Shown one piece after another: positions 1 to 8,679 of a stretch of 64,000 bases of DNA. The notes beneath the pieces were generated by a model. It searched no databases. It saw only the letters and a list, made by a program, of their open reading frames with translations, and was not told the origin of the DNA. The stretch lies in the NCBI RefSeq assembly GCF_020035535.1, contig NZ_CP083350.1:1746501-1810500 (forward strand), read 5' to 3'. Source of the stretch: Ensifer adhaerens. Its GTDB lineage: Bacteria > Pseudomonadota > Alphaproteobacteria > Rhizobiales > Rhizobiaceae. Position numbers and translations under genes: made by a program. Each line of letters opens with the position of its first letter. Positions within the stretch are counted from its first letter, which is position 1.

Positions 1-1
1 C

Positions 2-2173
2 ATCGCCACCACGGCCCCGGCCTTCGTCATCATGCCGGCAACCGGCACGGCGCTTTCGGCCGGCATAGTGGGTACGCCCTATTCGGACGCATCGATCGCG
101 GCAAGCGGCGGCGTCGGTGCGATCAGCTATGCGGTGACATCCGGGTCGTTGCCGGCGGGCCTGAGCCTCAGCGCGTCGAGCGGCGCGATTACCGGCACGC
201 CAACGGCGGCCGGTTTCGGTACGGCGACCTTCACGGTGACCGCGACGGCGGCCACCAGCGGTACGGCTGCAGCCAGCTATACGATTAGCGTCGGCGCTCC
301 GCCGATCGTGCTGACGCCGGCAAGCGGCACAGCGCTTTCGGCAAGTACTGTCGGCGTTGCCTATACGGACACGTCGATCTCGGCGAGTGGTGGTGTTGGC
401 ATGTTCACCTATTCGGTGACATCCGGCGCGCTGCCGGGGGGCCTCGCGCTGGACGCATCGAGCGGGACCATCTCCGGCCGGCCGGCCGGCGACGGCGACT
501 TCCAGTTCGCGGTGACGGCGACCGACGCCAATGGCGCGACGGGGCAGGCGCGCTATCAGATCGCCGTCCTCTCCAGCAATTTCGTCTTCAGCCCGTCGGC
601 AGGAGCACTGCCGGATGCGATGGTCGGCGAGGCCTATGCGTCGCGGATCTCCGCCACCGGCGGCGTCGGTGCGCTGATCTACAGCGTCAAGAGTGGCGAC
701 CTGCCGAAGGGCATGGTCCTCAACGTCTCCACCGGCGAACTGACCGGGCCGCTGGCGGCAGACGCCACACCGGATACCTATTCCTTCACCATCGCCGTCG
801 TCGACAGCCGCGGCGCCAGTGGTTCGGCGGTCTATTCGCTGGAACTGAAGGCACGCTCGGTGACGGCGCCGGATATCGTCGTCGAGGTTCCCGCCGGCTC
901 GACACCGAACAACGTCTATCTCAATGCCGGCGCCACCGGTGGTCCGTTCGTCGGGGCGGCGGTGGCCGCGGTCTCGCCGCCGATCGCCGGCAAGGCGGAG
1001 ATCGTCGAAGGCGAACTAGCGGCTGCAGGCAGCTTCACTCCGGTCGGCTATTACCTGAAGTTCACGCCGAACCCGGCTTATTCCGGCTCCGTCGTCGTGA
1101 GCTACACCCTGAAGAGCGCGCTCGGCTCGTCGAATGTCGGCCGCGTCACCTACAGGATCGCGCTCGATCGTGTGGCCGCCGGCGAGGAAATCGACGGGCT
1201 CGTGCGCGACTTCGTCCGCACCCGGCAGAACCTCTTGTCCTCGACGGTGCAGACGCCCGGTCTGCTCGACCGGCGGCGGGCGGCGGCCGGTACCGATCCG
1301 GTGACGACGGCGGTGACGCCATCGGACAAGGGTGCACGGCTCGGCTTCTCGACCAGCCTCACCCAGATCCAGGCGGCGCGCGATGCGGCGGAAGCGGCGG
1401 CGGCCGGCGAAACCTTCGTCAAGACCGACCGGCCCTTCGACATCTGGATGAACGGCAGCTTCCTGTTCCACAAGGACGAGGATGACGCCAGCGACAAGTG
1501 GGGCAACTTCGCGCTGTTCTCCGTCGGTGCCGATTATCTCGTCAATGACCGGGCGCTCTTCGGCCTGTCGTTCCACTACGACTACATGACCGATCCGACC
1601 GACGAGGATGCCGAACTGAAGGGCAATGGCTGGCTGGCCGGCCCCTATGCCTCGTTCGAACTCGGCAAGGGCGTGTTCCTCGATGCCAACCTGCTTTATG
1701 GCGGCTCCTCGAACGACATCGACACCGGCATCTTCAAGGGCAGTTTCGACACCACCCGCTGGATGGCGGATGTGAAGCTGACCGGCGAATGGCAGCTCGA
1801 CGAGATCACGGTGCTGACGCCGAAGCTCCGGGCGGTCTATTTCAACGAAGAGACCGATGATAACAGCGTGAAGAACGCGCTCGGCGAGGTCATCGATCTC
1901 AAGGGCTTCATCGAGGAGCAGGCGCGTCTCAGCATCGGCTTCGACGTCGAGCGGACGCTGGAACTGAAAAACGGCCTGATCCTGTCGCCGTCGGTCGGTG
2001 CCGATGTCGGCTTCGCCTCGCTCGACGGCGAAGGCCTGTTCGGGCGGGTTTCAGCCGGGTTGGCCTTGTCGAACAACGACAACTGGGACCTTGACTTCTC
2101 GCTGCTGTTCAACATCGAAGGCGACGGTTCGCAATCGGCCGGCGCCAAGGTCGGTGCCCGCGTTCGCTTCTGA
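2..2173 (+). CDS. Autotransporter with Ig-like repeats, 3' part
   Basis: This frame is open from the first bases of the window, so the gene begins upstream and the ATG at 32 is internal. Three tandem putative-Ig (He_PIG-like) repeats of about 90 residues occupy roughly 47-862; each carries a GGVG core followed by a YxVTSGxLPxGL-like segment. A linker follows, and from about 1437 to the end there is an autotransporter beta-barrel domain of alternating amphipathic strands that ends in Arg-Phe, the usual C-terminal aromatic of outer membrane proteins. It is presumably a surface-anchored adhesin-like protein. Signal peptide and total length are unknown because the 5' end lies outside the window. 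Confidence 0.85.
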   Translation: MATTAPAFVIMPATGTALSAGIVGTPYSDASIAASGGVGAISYAVTSGSLPAGLSLSASSGAITGTPTAAGFGTATFTVTATAATSGTAAASYTISVGAPPIVLTPASGTALSASTVGVAYTDTSISASGGVGMFTYSVTSGALPGGLALDASSGTISGRPAGDGDFQFAVTATDANGATGQARYQIAVLSSNFVFSPSAGALPDAMVGEAYASRISATGGVGALIYSVKSGDLPKGMVLNVSTGELTGPLAADATPDTYSFTIAVVDSRGASGSAVYSLELKARSVTAPDIVVEVPAGSTPNNVYLNAGATGGPFVGAAVAAVSPPIAGKAEIVEGELAAAGSFTPVGYYLKFTPNPAYSGSVVVSYTLKSALGSSNVGRVTYRIALDRVAAGEEIDGLVRDFVRTRQNLLSSTVQTPGLLDRRRAAAGTDPVTTAVTPSDKGARLGFSTSLTQIQAARDAAEAAAAGETFVKTDRPFDIWMNGSFLFHKDEDDASDKWGNFALFSVGADYLVNDRALFGLSFHYDYMTDPTDEDAELKGNGWLAGPYASFELGKGVFLDANLLYGGSSNDIDTGIFKGSFDTTRWMADVKLTGEWQLDEITVLTPKLRAVYFNEETDDNSVKNALGEVIDLKGFIEEQARLSIGFDVERTLELKNGLILSPSVGADVGFASLDGEGLFGRVSAGLALSNNDNWDLDFSLLFNIEGDGSQSAGAKVGARVRF
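47..862 (+). repeat. Three tandem Ig-like (He_PIG) coding repeats
   Basis: Three diverged repeat units of about 90 codons begin near 47, 329 and 605. Units one and two share TALSA at their start, SGGVG in the middle and ASSG before a TG or SG turn. Unit three is more diverged. More units may lie upstream of the window. Confidence 0.8.
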
Positions 2174-2181
2174 CAATTGGG

Positions 2182-2201
2182 GGGCACCATTGTTGGTGCC
2201 C
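2182..2201 (+). terminator. Hairpin after the autotransporter gene
   Basis: GGGCACCA and TGGTGCCC form perfect 8-bp arms around a 4-nt loop, 8 nt after the stop codon. There is no clear T tract, so it may be a weak or Rho-assisted terminator, or a stabilising 3' hairpin. Confidence 0.45.
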
Positions 2202-2346
2202 TTGCCGCCGCTCGGGTCGAAGATCGCACGATCGCCGGATATAGGGTGCGCCGCAAGATTGGTGTCGAGCACCCGTGGCGTTAAACGCTTCGGCGGTCGA
2301 TAACGTCATCGCCCGATCGGCATCCGATAAACAGGTCCCGCCGATC

Positions 2347-2589
2347 TCAGGCAATGCCGTCGTCCCCCAGACGGGACAGCCATTCCGAACCGATCTGTTG
2401 GCGACGCAGGACCATGGCTGGGTCTTCCGCATCGAGGCGAGAGCAGATGCGGTAGACTTCGAGTGTTTCAGCATCCAACAAGCCGCGCTGGTAGAAGAAC
2501 ATTGCTGCCGCGTATCGAGCGCGGCCGGACCACTCGATGCCGGGCGCCATCTTGATCATCTCCCAGTGCCGTCTCGTCTCGTCGTCCAT
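2347..2589 (-). CDS. Small conserved-looking hypothetical protein (80 aa)
   Basis: I do not recognise a named family. The start at 2589 (MDDETRRHW) is chosen because it lies 10 bp after the stop of the GcvT-like gene on the same strand, which makes it the last gene of that operon; an upstream in-frame ATG would overlap the neighbour by 65 bp. The product is charged and soluble with no membrane segment or signal peptide. A Trp-, Tyr- and Phe-containing middle (WSGRARYAAAMFFYQRG) looks like paired helices. Its tight placement suggests a role linked to the GcvT-like/FAD oxidoreductase enzymes, possibly as a small accessory subunit, but no function can be assigned. Confidence 0.6.
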   Translation of the reverse strand: MDDETRRHWEMIKMAPGIEWSGRARYAAAMFFYQRGLLDAETLEVYRICSRLDAEDPAMVLRRQQIGSEWLSRLGDDGIA

Positions 2590-2599
2590 GCGCGCGGTC

Positions 2600-3823
2600 T
2601 CAGAAACGGCCGGGCGGATTGGCCGAGCGGCGGTCGAGTTTGACAAAGGGCCGGGCGACGACACGCGCCCGTTTCATCAGTTTCTGATACCGCAGTTCGC
2701 GCAGAGCATAGATTTCGACCCAGAGATCGTCGGTGATCCGGCTGCCGTAGGGGCGCGCAAGGCTGGCAATCGCGATGTTGCGCTTGGCGAGCGGCGACCA
2801 GATCGCCGCCGTGACGAGGCCCACTTCCTTCTTGCCGCGGTGATAGACGATCGCGCCCTCGGCCGGGATGTTGCCCTCGATTTCGAGCCCGACGAGAACG
2901 TGCTTCAGGGCCCGTTTCTCGCGAGCCCGGAAGATGGCGTCGCGCCCGTTGAAGTAGGACTTCTCGGCATCGACCAGCCAGTCGAGCCCGACCTCGTCGG
3001 GCAAGCGTTCGCGGTCAGCGCGAAGCGCGGCTTCGGCGGTGATGAAGTCGGCATTGGTGACGATGAAGCCGGCTTCGATGCGGGCGCGGTTGAGCGCATC
3101 GTAGCCGATCGCCTTCAGGCCGAAACCCGCACCCGCTGCCCACAGCCGGTCCCAGAGGTTGAGCGCGCGCTTGGCATCGACAAAGAGCTCGTAGCCGAGG
3201 TCGCCGGTGAAACCGGTACGCGAGACGGTCATCTTGCCGTCGAGATCGGGAAACTCGGCGAGTTGGAACGGCTTGAGGTTTTCCACGCCGGCAAAGCCTG
3301 CCGCTTCGAGAACTGCAAAGGAGGTTGGTCCCTGCAGCGCCAAGGCAGCAATCTCGCTGGTCTCTTCGTTAATCTCGACGGAAAAACCTGCCGCGCTGTC
3401 GAGAAGCCAGGGCAGGTGCCGCTCCTGGCAGCAGAGGCGGAAATCATCTGCGGCAAGCCGGAAGAGCGTTCCGTCGTCGAGGACATGACCATGGTCGTCG
3501 CACCAGGCCGTGTAGTGCACGCGGCCTATGCCAAGCTTGGCGACGTTGCGCAGTGTCAACCGGTTGAGATAGCGCTCGGCGTCAGGGCCGCGAACGCGGT
3601 ACTTCACCATGGGCGAGATGTCGAACAGGGCGGCCGTCGAGCGGATCGCGAAGTATTCGAGTTCCGTGTCGAAGATCGAATGCGGCGCCTTGTAGCCCGC
3701 CCAGCTGTACCAATCATTGGTCTCGCTGAGTGCGGTAAGGCGTTGATGAAACGGCGTTTCGAGACGGGGCGTCAGGATATGGCCCTGCTGGGCGCGGCGC
3801 AAGGCTGTGAGATGCATCATCAT
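2600..3823 (-). CDS. GcvT-like aminomethyltransferase family protein
   Basis: The 407-aa protein has the glycine-cleavage T-protein fold signature: an N-terminal folate-binding region with FDISPM and YTAWCDDHGHVLDDGT segments, and a C-terminal barrel-like domain. Family members take methyl or methylene groups from amines onto tetrahydrofolate, alone or fused to FAD dehydrogenases such as sarcosine and dimethylglycine dehydrogenase. No GcvH or GcvP gene is nearby, so a catabolic demethylation role is more likely than glycine cleavage. The start at 3823 is chosen because its ATGA overlaps the stop of the upstream oxidoreductase gene and a GGAGA lies about 7 nt before it; a longer frame reaching 4006 would run far into that gene and its N-terminus looks non-native. 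Confidence 0.85.
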   Translation of the reverse strand: MMMHLTALRRAQQGHILTPRLETPFHQRLTALSETNDWYSWAGYKAPHSIFDTELEYFAIRSTAALFDISPMVKYRVRGPDAERYLNRLTLRNVAKLGIGRVHYTAWCDDHGHVLDDGTLFRLAADDFRLCCQERHLPWLLDSAAGFSVEINEETSEIAALALQGPTSFAVLEAAGFAGVENLKPFQLAEFPDLDGKMTVSRTGFTGDLGYELFVDAKRALNLWDRLWAAGAGFGLKAIGYDALNRARIEAGFIVTNADFITAEAALRADRERLPDEVGLDWLVDAEKSYFNGRDAIFRAREKRALKHVLVGLEIEGNIPAEGAIVYHRGKKEVGLVTAAIWSPLAKRNIAIASLARPYGSRITDDLWVEIYALRELRYQKLMKRARVVARPFVKLDRRSANPPGRF

Positions 3824-5373
3824 GCACGTTTCTCCGATAGGACCTGCCGGGCGGCGAGCAGGCCGGGCAGGCCGGAAATGCCGCCGCCTGGATGCGAGCC
3901 GGCGCTGGCGAGATAAAGACCCCGAAGCGGCGTCGCGTAGCCGGACGCTGCGTTGACCGGGCGGTTGACAAGCAACTGATCGGCCTGCAGTTCGCCATGA
4001 TGCCAATGTCCCCCAGGCAGGTTGTAGCGCGCCTCGATATCCAAGGGGGTCATGAGGCTCGTGGCGACGATGCTCACGCCAAGACCGGGGGCATAGCTTT
4101 CGAGCGTCTCAAGTACGATCTTCTGGAATGCCGGCTTGCCCGTCTCCCAACCGTCGGCAAGCGCGTAGGGCGCGAATTCGACGAGCGCCGAAAGCGTACA
4201 ACCGCCAGCCGGCGCCAGCGAGGGATCGCCGAGGCTCGGCAAAGTGATCTCCATCACCGGGTCGCTGGAAAACGCGCCGTATTTCGCCGGGTTGAAAGCT
4301 TCTTCGACATGGTCGATCGAACGGGCGATCACCAGCCGACCGCGGAGATCAGCCGCCGCGACGCCGGGAAAGTTCGGGGGGCGGTCGAGCGCCAGGTCGA
4401 GCTTGGCGACATTGCCCTTCGAGCGGATGTTGCCGATGGCGCGGCGGAAACCGGTGCCGATCTCGGCGGCGTCGGTGAGGGCGAGGAACGTGGCCTTCGG
4501 ATGGATGGCTGCGACGATGGCTCCGGCTTCGAGCGTCTCGCCGGTGGAGAGGACGACACCGCTGGCACGGCCGCGATCGGCGACGATGCGGGAGACCTGC
4601 ACGCCCGTCCTGATCGTGACGCCGGCGCGGGTCGCCGCGCTCTCGAAGGCCGTCGCCACCGATCGGCCGCCGGCGCCGGCGACGACCTGCGCGCCGGTCA
4701 CGCCGTGCATTTCTCCGGTGAGGCGGTAGTAAAGGCCGAGCAGCGACGTCGGTGAGCGGGGTCCCAGATGGATACCGAGCGTGGCGTCGAAGGCAAGCAG
4801 CGCCTTCAGCCGGTCGTCGGTCAGGTACTCGTCGGCGATGTCCGCTACATTCATCAGCAGCATGCGCAGGAAGTCGCGGCTTTCCTCTCGTCCCTTGCGC
4901 AGAAGGCCGAGACCGGCCCCGGCGAGCGTCGCGAAATCCGCCAGCGCCATCCCGCCGATCTCCGGCGGCCTGCGTTTCAGGAACCGCTTCAGGATCGCGG
5001 CCTGGAAGGTCAGCTTGCCGCGCAGGTCCTGGAAGCGCCTGGCTTCTTCTTCGGTCACCCCGTCGATGGCTTCTCCGTAGCCGCCTCGCAGCACGGCATG
5101 ACGCCCCGTCGGCGAAAGCACCACCGTCGGTGCCTCGCCCTCGCTGCCACTTTCGAACGAGAGAGCTGCTGCGACTTCCGGATCGAGCCGGTTGACGATG
5201 TGGGCAAGGCCAGGGCTCGCATAGCCGGGATGGAAGGCGTAGCTGCGCGCGGCGCCGCCGAGCATGTCGCTGGCTTCCAGGAGCAGGACTTTGCGGCCTG
5301 AGCGGGCGAGGAAGGTCGCAGCGGTCAGGCCATTGTGGCCGCCGCCGATGACGATCGCATCAAATGACGTCAT
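3820..5373 (-). CDS. Phytoene-desaturase-like FAD/NAD(P) oxidoreductase (second of pair)
   Basis: This 517-aa flavoprotein has an N-terminal dinucleotide-binding motif GGGHNG at residues 10-15, an LLEA strand end, and a GG-aromatic segment typical of the CrtI/monoamine-oxidase-like superfamily. The C-terminus carries the conserved LYLASAGSHPGGGISG FAD contact. No carotenoid synthesis genes are nearby, so a carotenoid role is unlikely; oxidation of an amine or of an acid side chain is a better guess. It overlaps the preceding paralogue by 14 bp and the GcvT-like gene by 4 bp, so the three are probably translationally coupled. Confidence 0.85.
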   Translation of the reverse strand: MTSFDAIVIGGGHNGLTAATFLARSGRKVLLLEASDMLGGAARSYAFHPGYASPGLAHIVNRLDPEVAAALSFESGSEGEAPTVVLSPTGRHAVLRGGYGEAIDGVTEEEARRFQDLRGKLTFQAAILKRFLKRRPPEIGGMALADFATLAGAGLGLLRKGREESRDFLRMLLMNVADIADEYLTDDRLKALLAFDATLGIHLGPRSPTSLLGLYYRLTGEMHGVTGAQVVAGAGGRSVATAFESAATRAGVTIRTGVQVSRIVADRGRASGVVLSTGETLEAGAIVAAIHPKATFLALTDAAEIGTGFRRAIGNIRSKGNVAKLDLALDRPPNFPGVAAADLRGRLVIARSIDHVEEAFNPAKYGAFSSDPVMEITLPSLGDPSLAPAGGCTLSALVEFAPYALADGWETGKPAFQKIVLETLESYAPGLGVSIVATSLMTPLDIEARYNLPGGHWHHGELQADQLLVNRPVNAASGYATPLRGLYLASAGSHPGGGISGLPGLLAARQVLSEKRA

Positions 5374-6982
5374 GGGCCGGGCTCATCTTGTCGGAGGGAG
5401 TGTGGCGCAGATCGCGCAGGATTTCGGCGGCGGCGTTGCGGCCGGGGGCGCCCATGACGCCGCCGCCCGGATGGGTCGAGGAACCACAGATATAAAGGCC
5501 GCGCACCGGGCTGCGATACTGCGCATAACCGGGGACCGGGCGGTTGAAGAGCAACTGGTCGAAGGTGAGTTCGCCCTGGAAGATATTGCCTTCGGTCAGC
5601 CCCACTTCCTGTTCGATCTCGCGCGGCGTGCGCACCTCCATGTGCAGGATGCGTTCGCGGAAACCGGGCGAGTAGTCGCTGATCTGCTTGACGACCGTCT
5701 CGGCGAAAGCGTCGCGGTCGGCATCGGTCCAGTCCCGGCCTTCCACCTTGGGCGGACAGTACTGAACGAAGCAGGAGACGAAGTGTTTTCCCGGTGGCGC
5801 CATCGTCGGATCGAGCGTTGTCGGGATCATCATGTCGACGAAAGGATCGGCCGACCAGCGCCCGGCTTTCCAGTCGTCATAGGCGCGCTCCATGCGCTCG
5901 ATACTGTCGGTGAAATGCAGGTCGCCGCGAATGCAGGAGGAACCCGCCGGCAGGGCCGGGAACTCCGGCAGACTGTCGAGCGCGATGTTGAGTTTGCCGG
6001 AGGAGCCGCGCATCTTGAAGTGTCTGACCCGGTGGACGAAGCGCTCCGGCAGATCGTCCTCGTCGACGAGCTTGAGGAAGGTGCGTTTGACGTCGGCATT
6101 GGAGACGACGAGATTGCCGTGCACCTCTTCGCCATCGACAAGCACTGCACCATGGGCGCGGCCGCTGCGGGTCAGCACCTTGGCGACATCGGCGCCGGTG
6201 CGGATGGTGCCGCCCGACGCCTGGAACGACGAGGCGAGCGCCTTGGTGACGGCGCCCATGCCGCCACGGGCATAACCCCAGGCGCCGACCGAACCGTCGA
6301 CCTCGCCCATATAATGATGCAGCAGTACATAGGCCGTGCCCGGCGACATCGGACCGAGTGCCGTGCCGATGATGCCGGAAAGCGCGAGGTAGGCCTTGAT
6401 CACGTCGGTCTCGAAGTACTCGTCGAGGAAATCCGCAATCGACATGGTCCAGAAGCGCAAGGTTGCCGCCATCTCGGCCGGTGAAAATTCGCCGAACTTC
6501 TTTGCGAGATAGATGAGTTCGGAGATATCGCGTGGCTTGAAGCTGAACGGGTCCGGTGCTGTGCGCATGAGCAGCGGCTGGATGAAGCGGCACTGCCGGG
6601 TGACGTCGCGCGCATAGCGGTCATAGGCTTCCGCATCGCGCTTCGAGTAGCGGGCAAACTCGCGGCGATGGGAATCGTGGTCGCGGTAGGAGGCGAGATA
6701 GTCGCCGTCGCGGGTGAAAACGGCGCCGCCCTCGTAAGAAATCACTTGCAGCCCATGCTTCGGCAGTTCGAGATCGCGCATGATCTCCGGGCGGAAGAGC
6801 GAACAGACGTAGGAACAGTTGGAATAGAGGAAGCCGGGGGTGAGTTCGCGGCTGGTGGCCGCCCCCCCAACCCAATCGTTCTTTTCGAGGACGACGACAT
6901 TCAGCCCGGCGCGCTGCAGATAGCAGGCGGCGACCAGGCCGTTATGACCTCCTCCAATCATCACCACGTCGTATTTTTTCAT
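5360..6982 (-). CDS. Phytoene-desaturase-like FAD/NAD(P) oxidoreductase (first of pair)
   Basis: This 540-aa protein has GGGHNG at residues 10-15, WVGGAATS near residue 37 and a C-terminal LYICGSSTHPGGGVMG FAD motif. It is clearly homologous to the next gene, so the pair may act as a heterodimer or on successive steps. The start at 6982 (MKKYDVV) is preferred to the one at 7042 because the fold begins there and GGGAG lies just upstream. It is the first gene of the leftward operon 6982-2347, and its promoter region holds the 7044 operator box. Confidence 0.85.
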   Translation of the reverse strand: MKKYDVVMIGGGHNGLVAACYLQRAGLNVVVLEKNDWVGGAATSRELTPGFLYSNCSYVCSLFRPEIMRDLELPKHGLQVISYEGGAVFTRDGDYLASYRDHDSHRREFARYSKRDAEAYDRYARDVTRQCRFIQPLLMRTAPDPFSFKPRDISELIYLAKKFGEFSPAEMAATLRFWTMSIADFLDEYFETDVIKAYLALSGIIGTALGPMSPGTAYVLLHHYMGEVDGSVGAWGYARGGMGAVTKALASSFQASGGTIRTGADVAKVLTRSGRAHGAVLVDGEEVHGNLVVSNADVKRTFLKLVDEDDLPERFVHRVRHFKMRGSSGKLNIALDSLPEFPALPAGSSCIRGDLHFTDSIERMERAYDDWKAGRWSADPFVDMMIPTTLDPTMAPPGKHFVSCFVQYCPPKVEGRDWTDADRDAFAETVVKQISDYSPGFRERILHMEVRTPREIEQEVGLTEGNIFQGELTFDQLLFNRPVPGYAQYRSPVRGLYICGSSTHPGGGVMGAPGRNAAAEILRDLRHTPSDKMSPAHDVI

Positions 6983-7043
6983 GTGGCTCCCCCTGTCGTT
7001 GATCAAAAAAATGACACGGAAAGCAGAATGTTGTCTATCCATT

Positions 7044-7067
7044 TTGAATGAGCGTTCAGCAAATATG
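7044..7067 (+). promoter_or_regulatory. TGAA-N6-TTCA operator box 1
   Basis: The core TGAATGAGCGTTCA lies at 7045-7058 in the divergent region between the oxidoreductase operon and the methyltransferase operon. Over 24 bases it matches box 3 (15589-15612, opposite strand) at all but one position: TTGAATGARCGTTCAGCAAA plus TATG. A BetI-like regulator is encoded 900 bp away. The TGAA/TTCA arms suit TetR/BetI-type recognition, but binding is inferred. Confidence 0.7.
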
Positions 7068-7129
7068 TTGCAATCTGCTGATAATGCGATAGGATTTTTA
7101 GCGAGGGGTCGAGACGGCTTGGAGGTCTG

Positions 7130-7939
7130 ATGTCATCGGTCGATCAGGATGCGGAACATGCCGTCGAATATGACGATACGGCCATCCGTTTCCTCGAGGT
7201 GCTCTGGGGTGAGGGCTATCTTTCGCCCGGCGGTCCCGACGAGGTCGATCGCGTGCTTGATGGGGTCGAGATCGCGGGCAGACGCGTCCTCGATCTTGGC
7301 TGCGGCGCCGGCGGCGTGACGCTGCATATCGCCCGGACCTATCATCCCCTTGGGATCACCGGCTTTGACGTCGAGGCGCCGGTCGTCGCGCATGCGCGCG
7401 CGGAGGCGGCGCGCAATGGCGTTGCGGACGTGACTTTCGTTCAGGCGCCGGCTGGCCCGCTGCCTTTTGTCGACGGCAGCTTCGATGTCGTCTTCTCGAA
7501 GGACGCGTTGGTTCATGTTGCGGACAAGTTGGCCGTGTTTCGCGAAATCTACCGTGTGCTCTCGCCCAGCGGCATCTTCGTCGCCTCCGACTGGTTGATC
7601 TCCCACGATGGCGAGCCGTCCGATGCGATGAAGGCCTATCTCGCGGCCGAGGGGCTGAGTTTCGGCATGGCTTCGGCGGCGACGTATCTCACGGCGATGG
7701 CAGAAGCGGGTTTTGTCGAGACGCGTGCGCAAAGCCGCAACGAATGGTATCGCGACGTCGCGCGGCAGGAGCTTTCGCGACTGCAGGGAATATTGCATTC
7801 GGCGGCCGTTGCGGCGGTCGGCGAGGCCTATGTGGCCAAGAATATCCGGACCTGGGCGGCCATGCAGAAGGTGCTTGACAGTGGGGAGCATTGTCCCACT
7901 CATCTGCGTGGCATCAAGCCGATGCGGCGGGACGCATGA
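7130..7939 (+). CDS. SAM-dependent methyltransferase, phosphoethanolamine-N-methyltransferase-like
   Basis: This 269-aa class I methyltransferase has motif I DLGCGAGG at residues 55-62. The segment [10 protein letters not shown] near residues 26-35, SKDALVHV near 123-130 and a C-terminal [13 protein letters not shown] follow the pattern I recall for phosphoethanolamine N-methyltransferases of Plasmodium and plants (FGENYISSGG, SRDAILHL, KMQRW). The true substrate may be another small amine. GGAGG lies 5 nt before the start. It heads a rightward operon with the regulator (1-bp gap) and a periplasmic binding protein. A methyl-adding enzyme in an apparently demethylating cluster is unexpected. 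Confidence 0.8.
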   Translation: MSSVDQDAEHAVEYDDTAIRFLEVLWGEGYLSPGGPDEVDRVLDGVEIAGRRVLDLGCGAGGVTLHIARTYHPLGITGFDVEAPVVAHARAEAARNGVADVTFVQAPAGPLPFVDGSFDVVFSKDALVHVADKLAVFREIYRVLSPSGIFVASDWLISHDGEPSDAMKAYLAAEGLSFGMASAATYLTAMAEAGFVETRAQSRNEWYRDVARQELSRLQGILHSAAVAAVGEAYVAKNIRTWAAMQKVLDSGEHCPTHLRGIKPMRRDA

Positions 7940-7940
7940 C

Positions 7941-8639
7941 ATGCATCTGCGCCTGAAGAAGATCGATACGGCGGTACGGATGAAACTCACCCCTGAAGTG
8001 CAGGAAGCGGCGGAAGGCGAAAAGCGTGGCCGCAAGGCCTCGAAGGAAACCCGGCGGCAACAGCTGATCGAGGCGACGATCGATTCGCTCGCAAAGCGCG
8101 GCTACTCGGAAACGACCCTTGCCGACGTTGCCGATGGCGCCGGCCTTTCGCGCGGCATCGTCAACTTCCATTTCGAGAGCAAGGAAAAGCTGCTGATCGC
8201 CACGCTGCAATATATGGCCGACGAATACGCGGCCAATTGGGGCGCGGCGCTGGAGAAGGCCGGTGACAAGGCGGCGGCCCAGCTCTGGGCCCTTGTCGCC
8301 TGTGATTTCGATCGCAAGATCTGCACCAAGCGCAAGCTCGCGGCCTGGTGCGCCTTCTGGGGTGAGGCGAAATCGCGGCCGACCTATCAGGCGCTCTGCG
8401 GCGCGCGCGACGTCAAATACCAGGAGATCTTCCTGGCGCTCTGCCAGAGGCTGAAGGACGAGGGCGGCTACGCCTATGAGCCCGAGGGCATGACGCTGGC
8501 GCTCTGCGCCTGCATGGAAGGGCTGTGGCTGAGGCTGATGATGGGCGACGGGCTGACGCGCGAAAAGGCGCATGCGGCGGCCGTCGAATATCTGCTCGTC
8601 GCCTTCCCCAGGCATTTCACCCGGGAAGGGCCGAAATAG
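7941..8639 (+). CDS. TetR-family transcriptional regulator, BetI-like
   Basis: The 232-aa protein has an N-terminal TetR DNA-binding domain: helix-turn-helix around residues 59-82 with TTLADVADGAGLSRGIVNFHF, followed by KEKLL. The effector domain includes FDRK and LAAWCAFWGEA, matching the BetI subgroup that senses choline-like compounds. The start at 7941 follows the methyltransferase stop by one base; an ATG at 7980 giving 219 aa is also possible. It is the likely reader of the three TGAA-N6-TTCA boxes at 7.0, 12.8 and 15.6 kb. The inducer is unknown. Confidence 0.88.
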   Translation: MHLRLKKIDTAVRMKLTPEVQEAAEGEKRGRKASKETRRQQLIEATIDSLAKRGYSETTLADVADGAGLSRGIVNFHFESKEKLLIATLQYMADEYAANWGAALEKAGDKAAAQLWALVACDFDRKICTKRKLAAWCAFWGEAKSRPTYQALCGARDVKYQEIFLALCQRLKDEGGYAYEPEGMTLALCACMEGLWLRLMMGDGLTREKAHAAAVEYLLVAFPRHFTREGPK

Positions 8640-8679
8640 GGAACAACAACGCCGGAACGGCCGAATAGAGGAGGTTGGC

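Noticed and set aside
2537..3916. Plus-strand frame opposite the GcvT-like gene
   Set aside because: A shadow of the real gene; the encoded sequence has no domain and begins inside the 80-aa protein gene.
5264..6484. Plus-strand frame opposite the first FAD oxidoreductase
   Set aside because: The minus-strand protein has clear FAD motifs; this frame has none.
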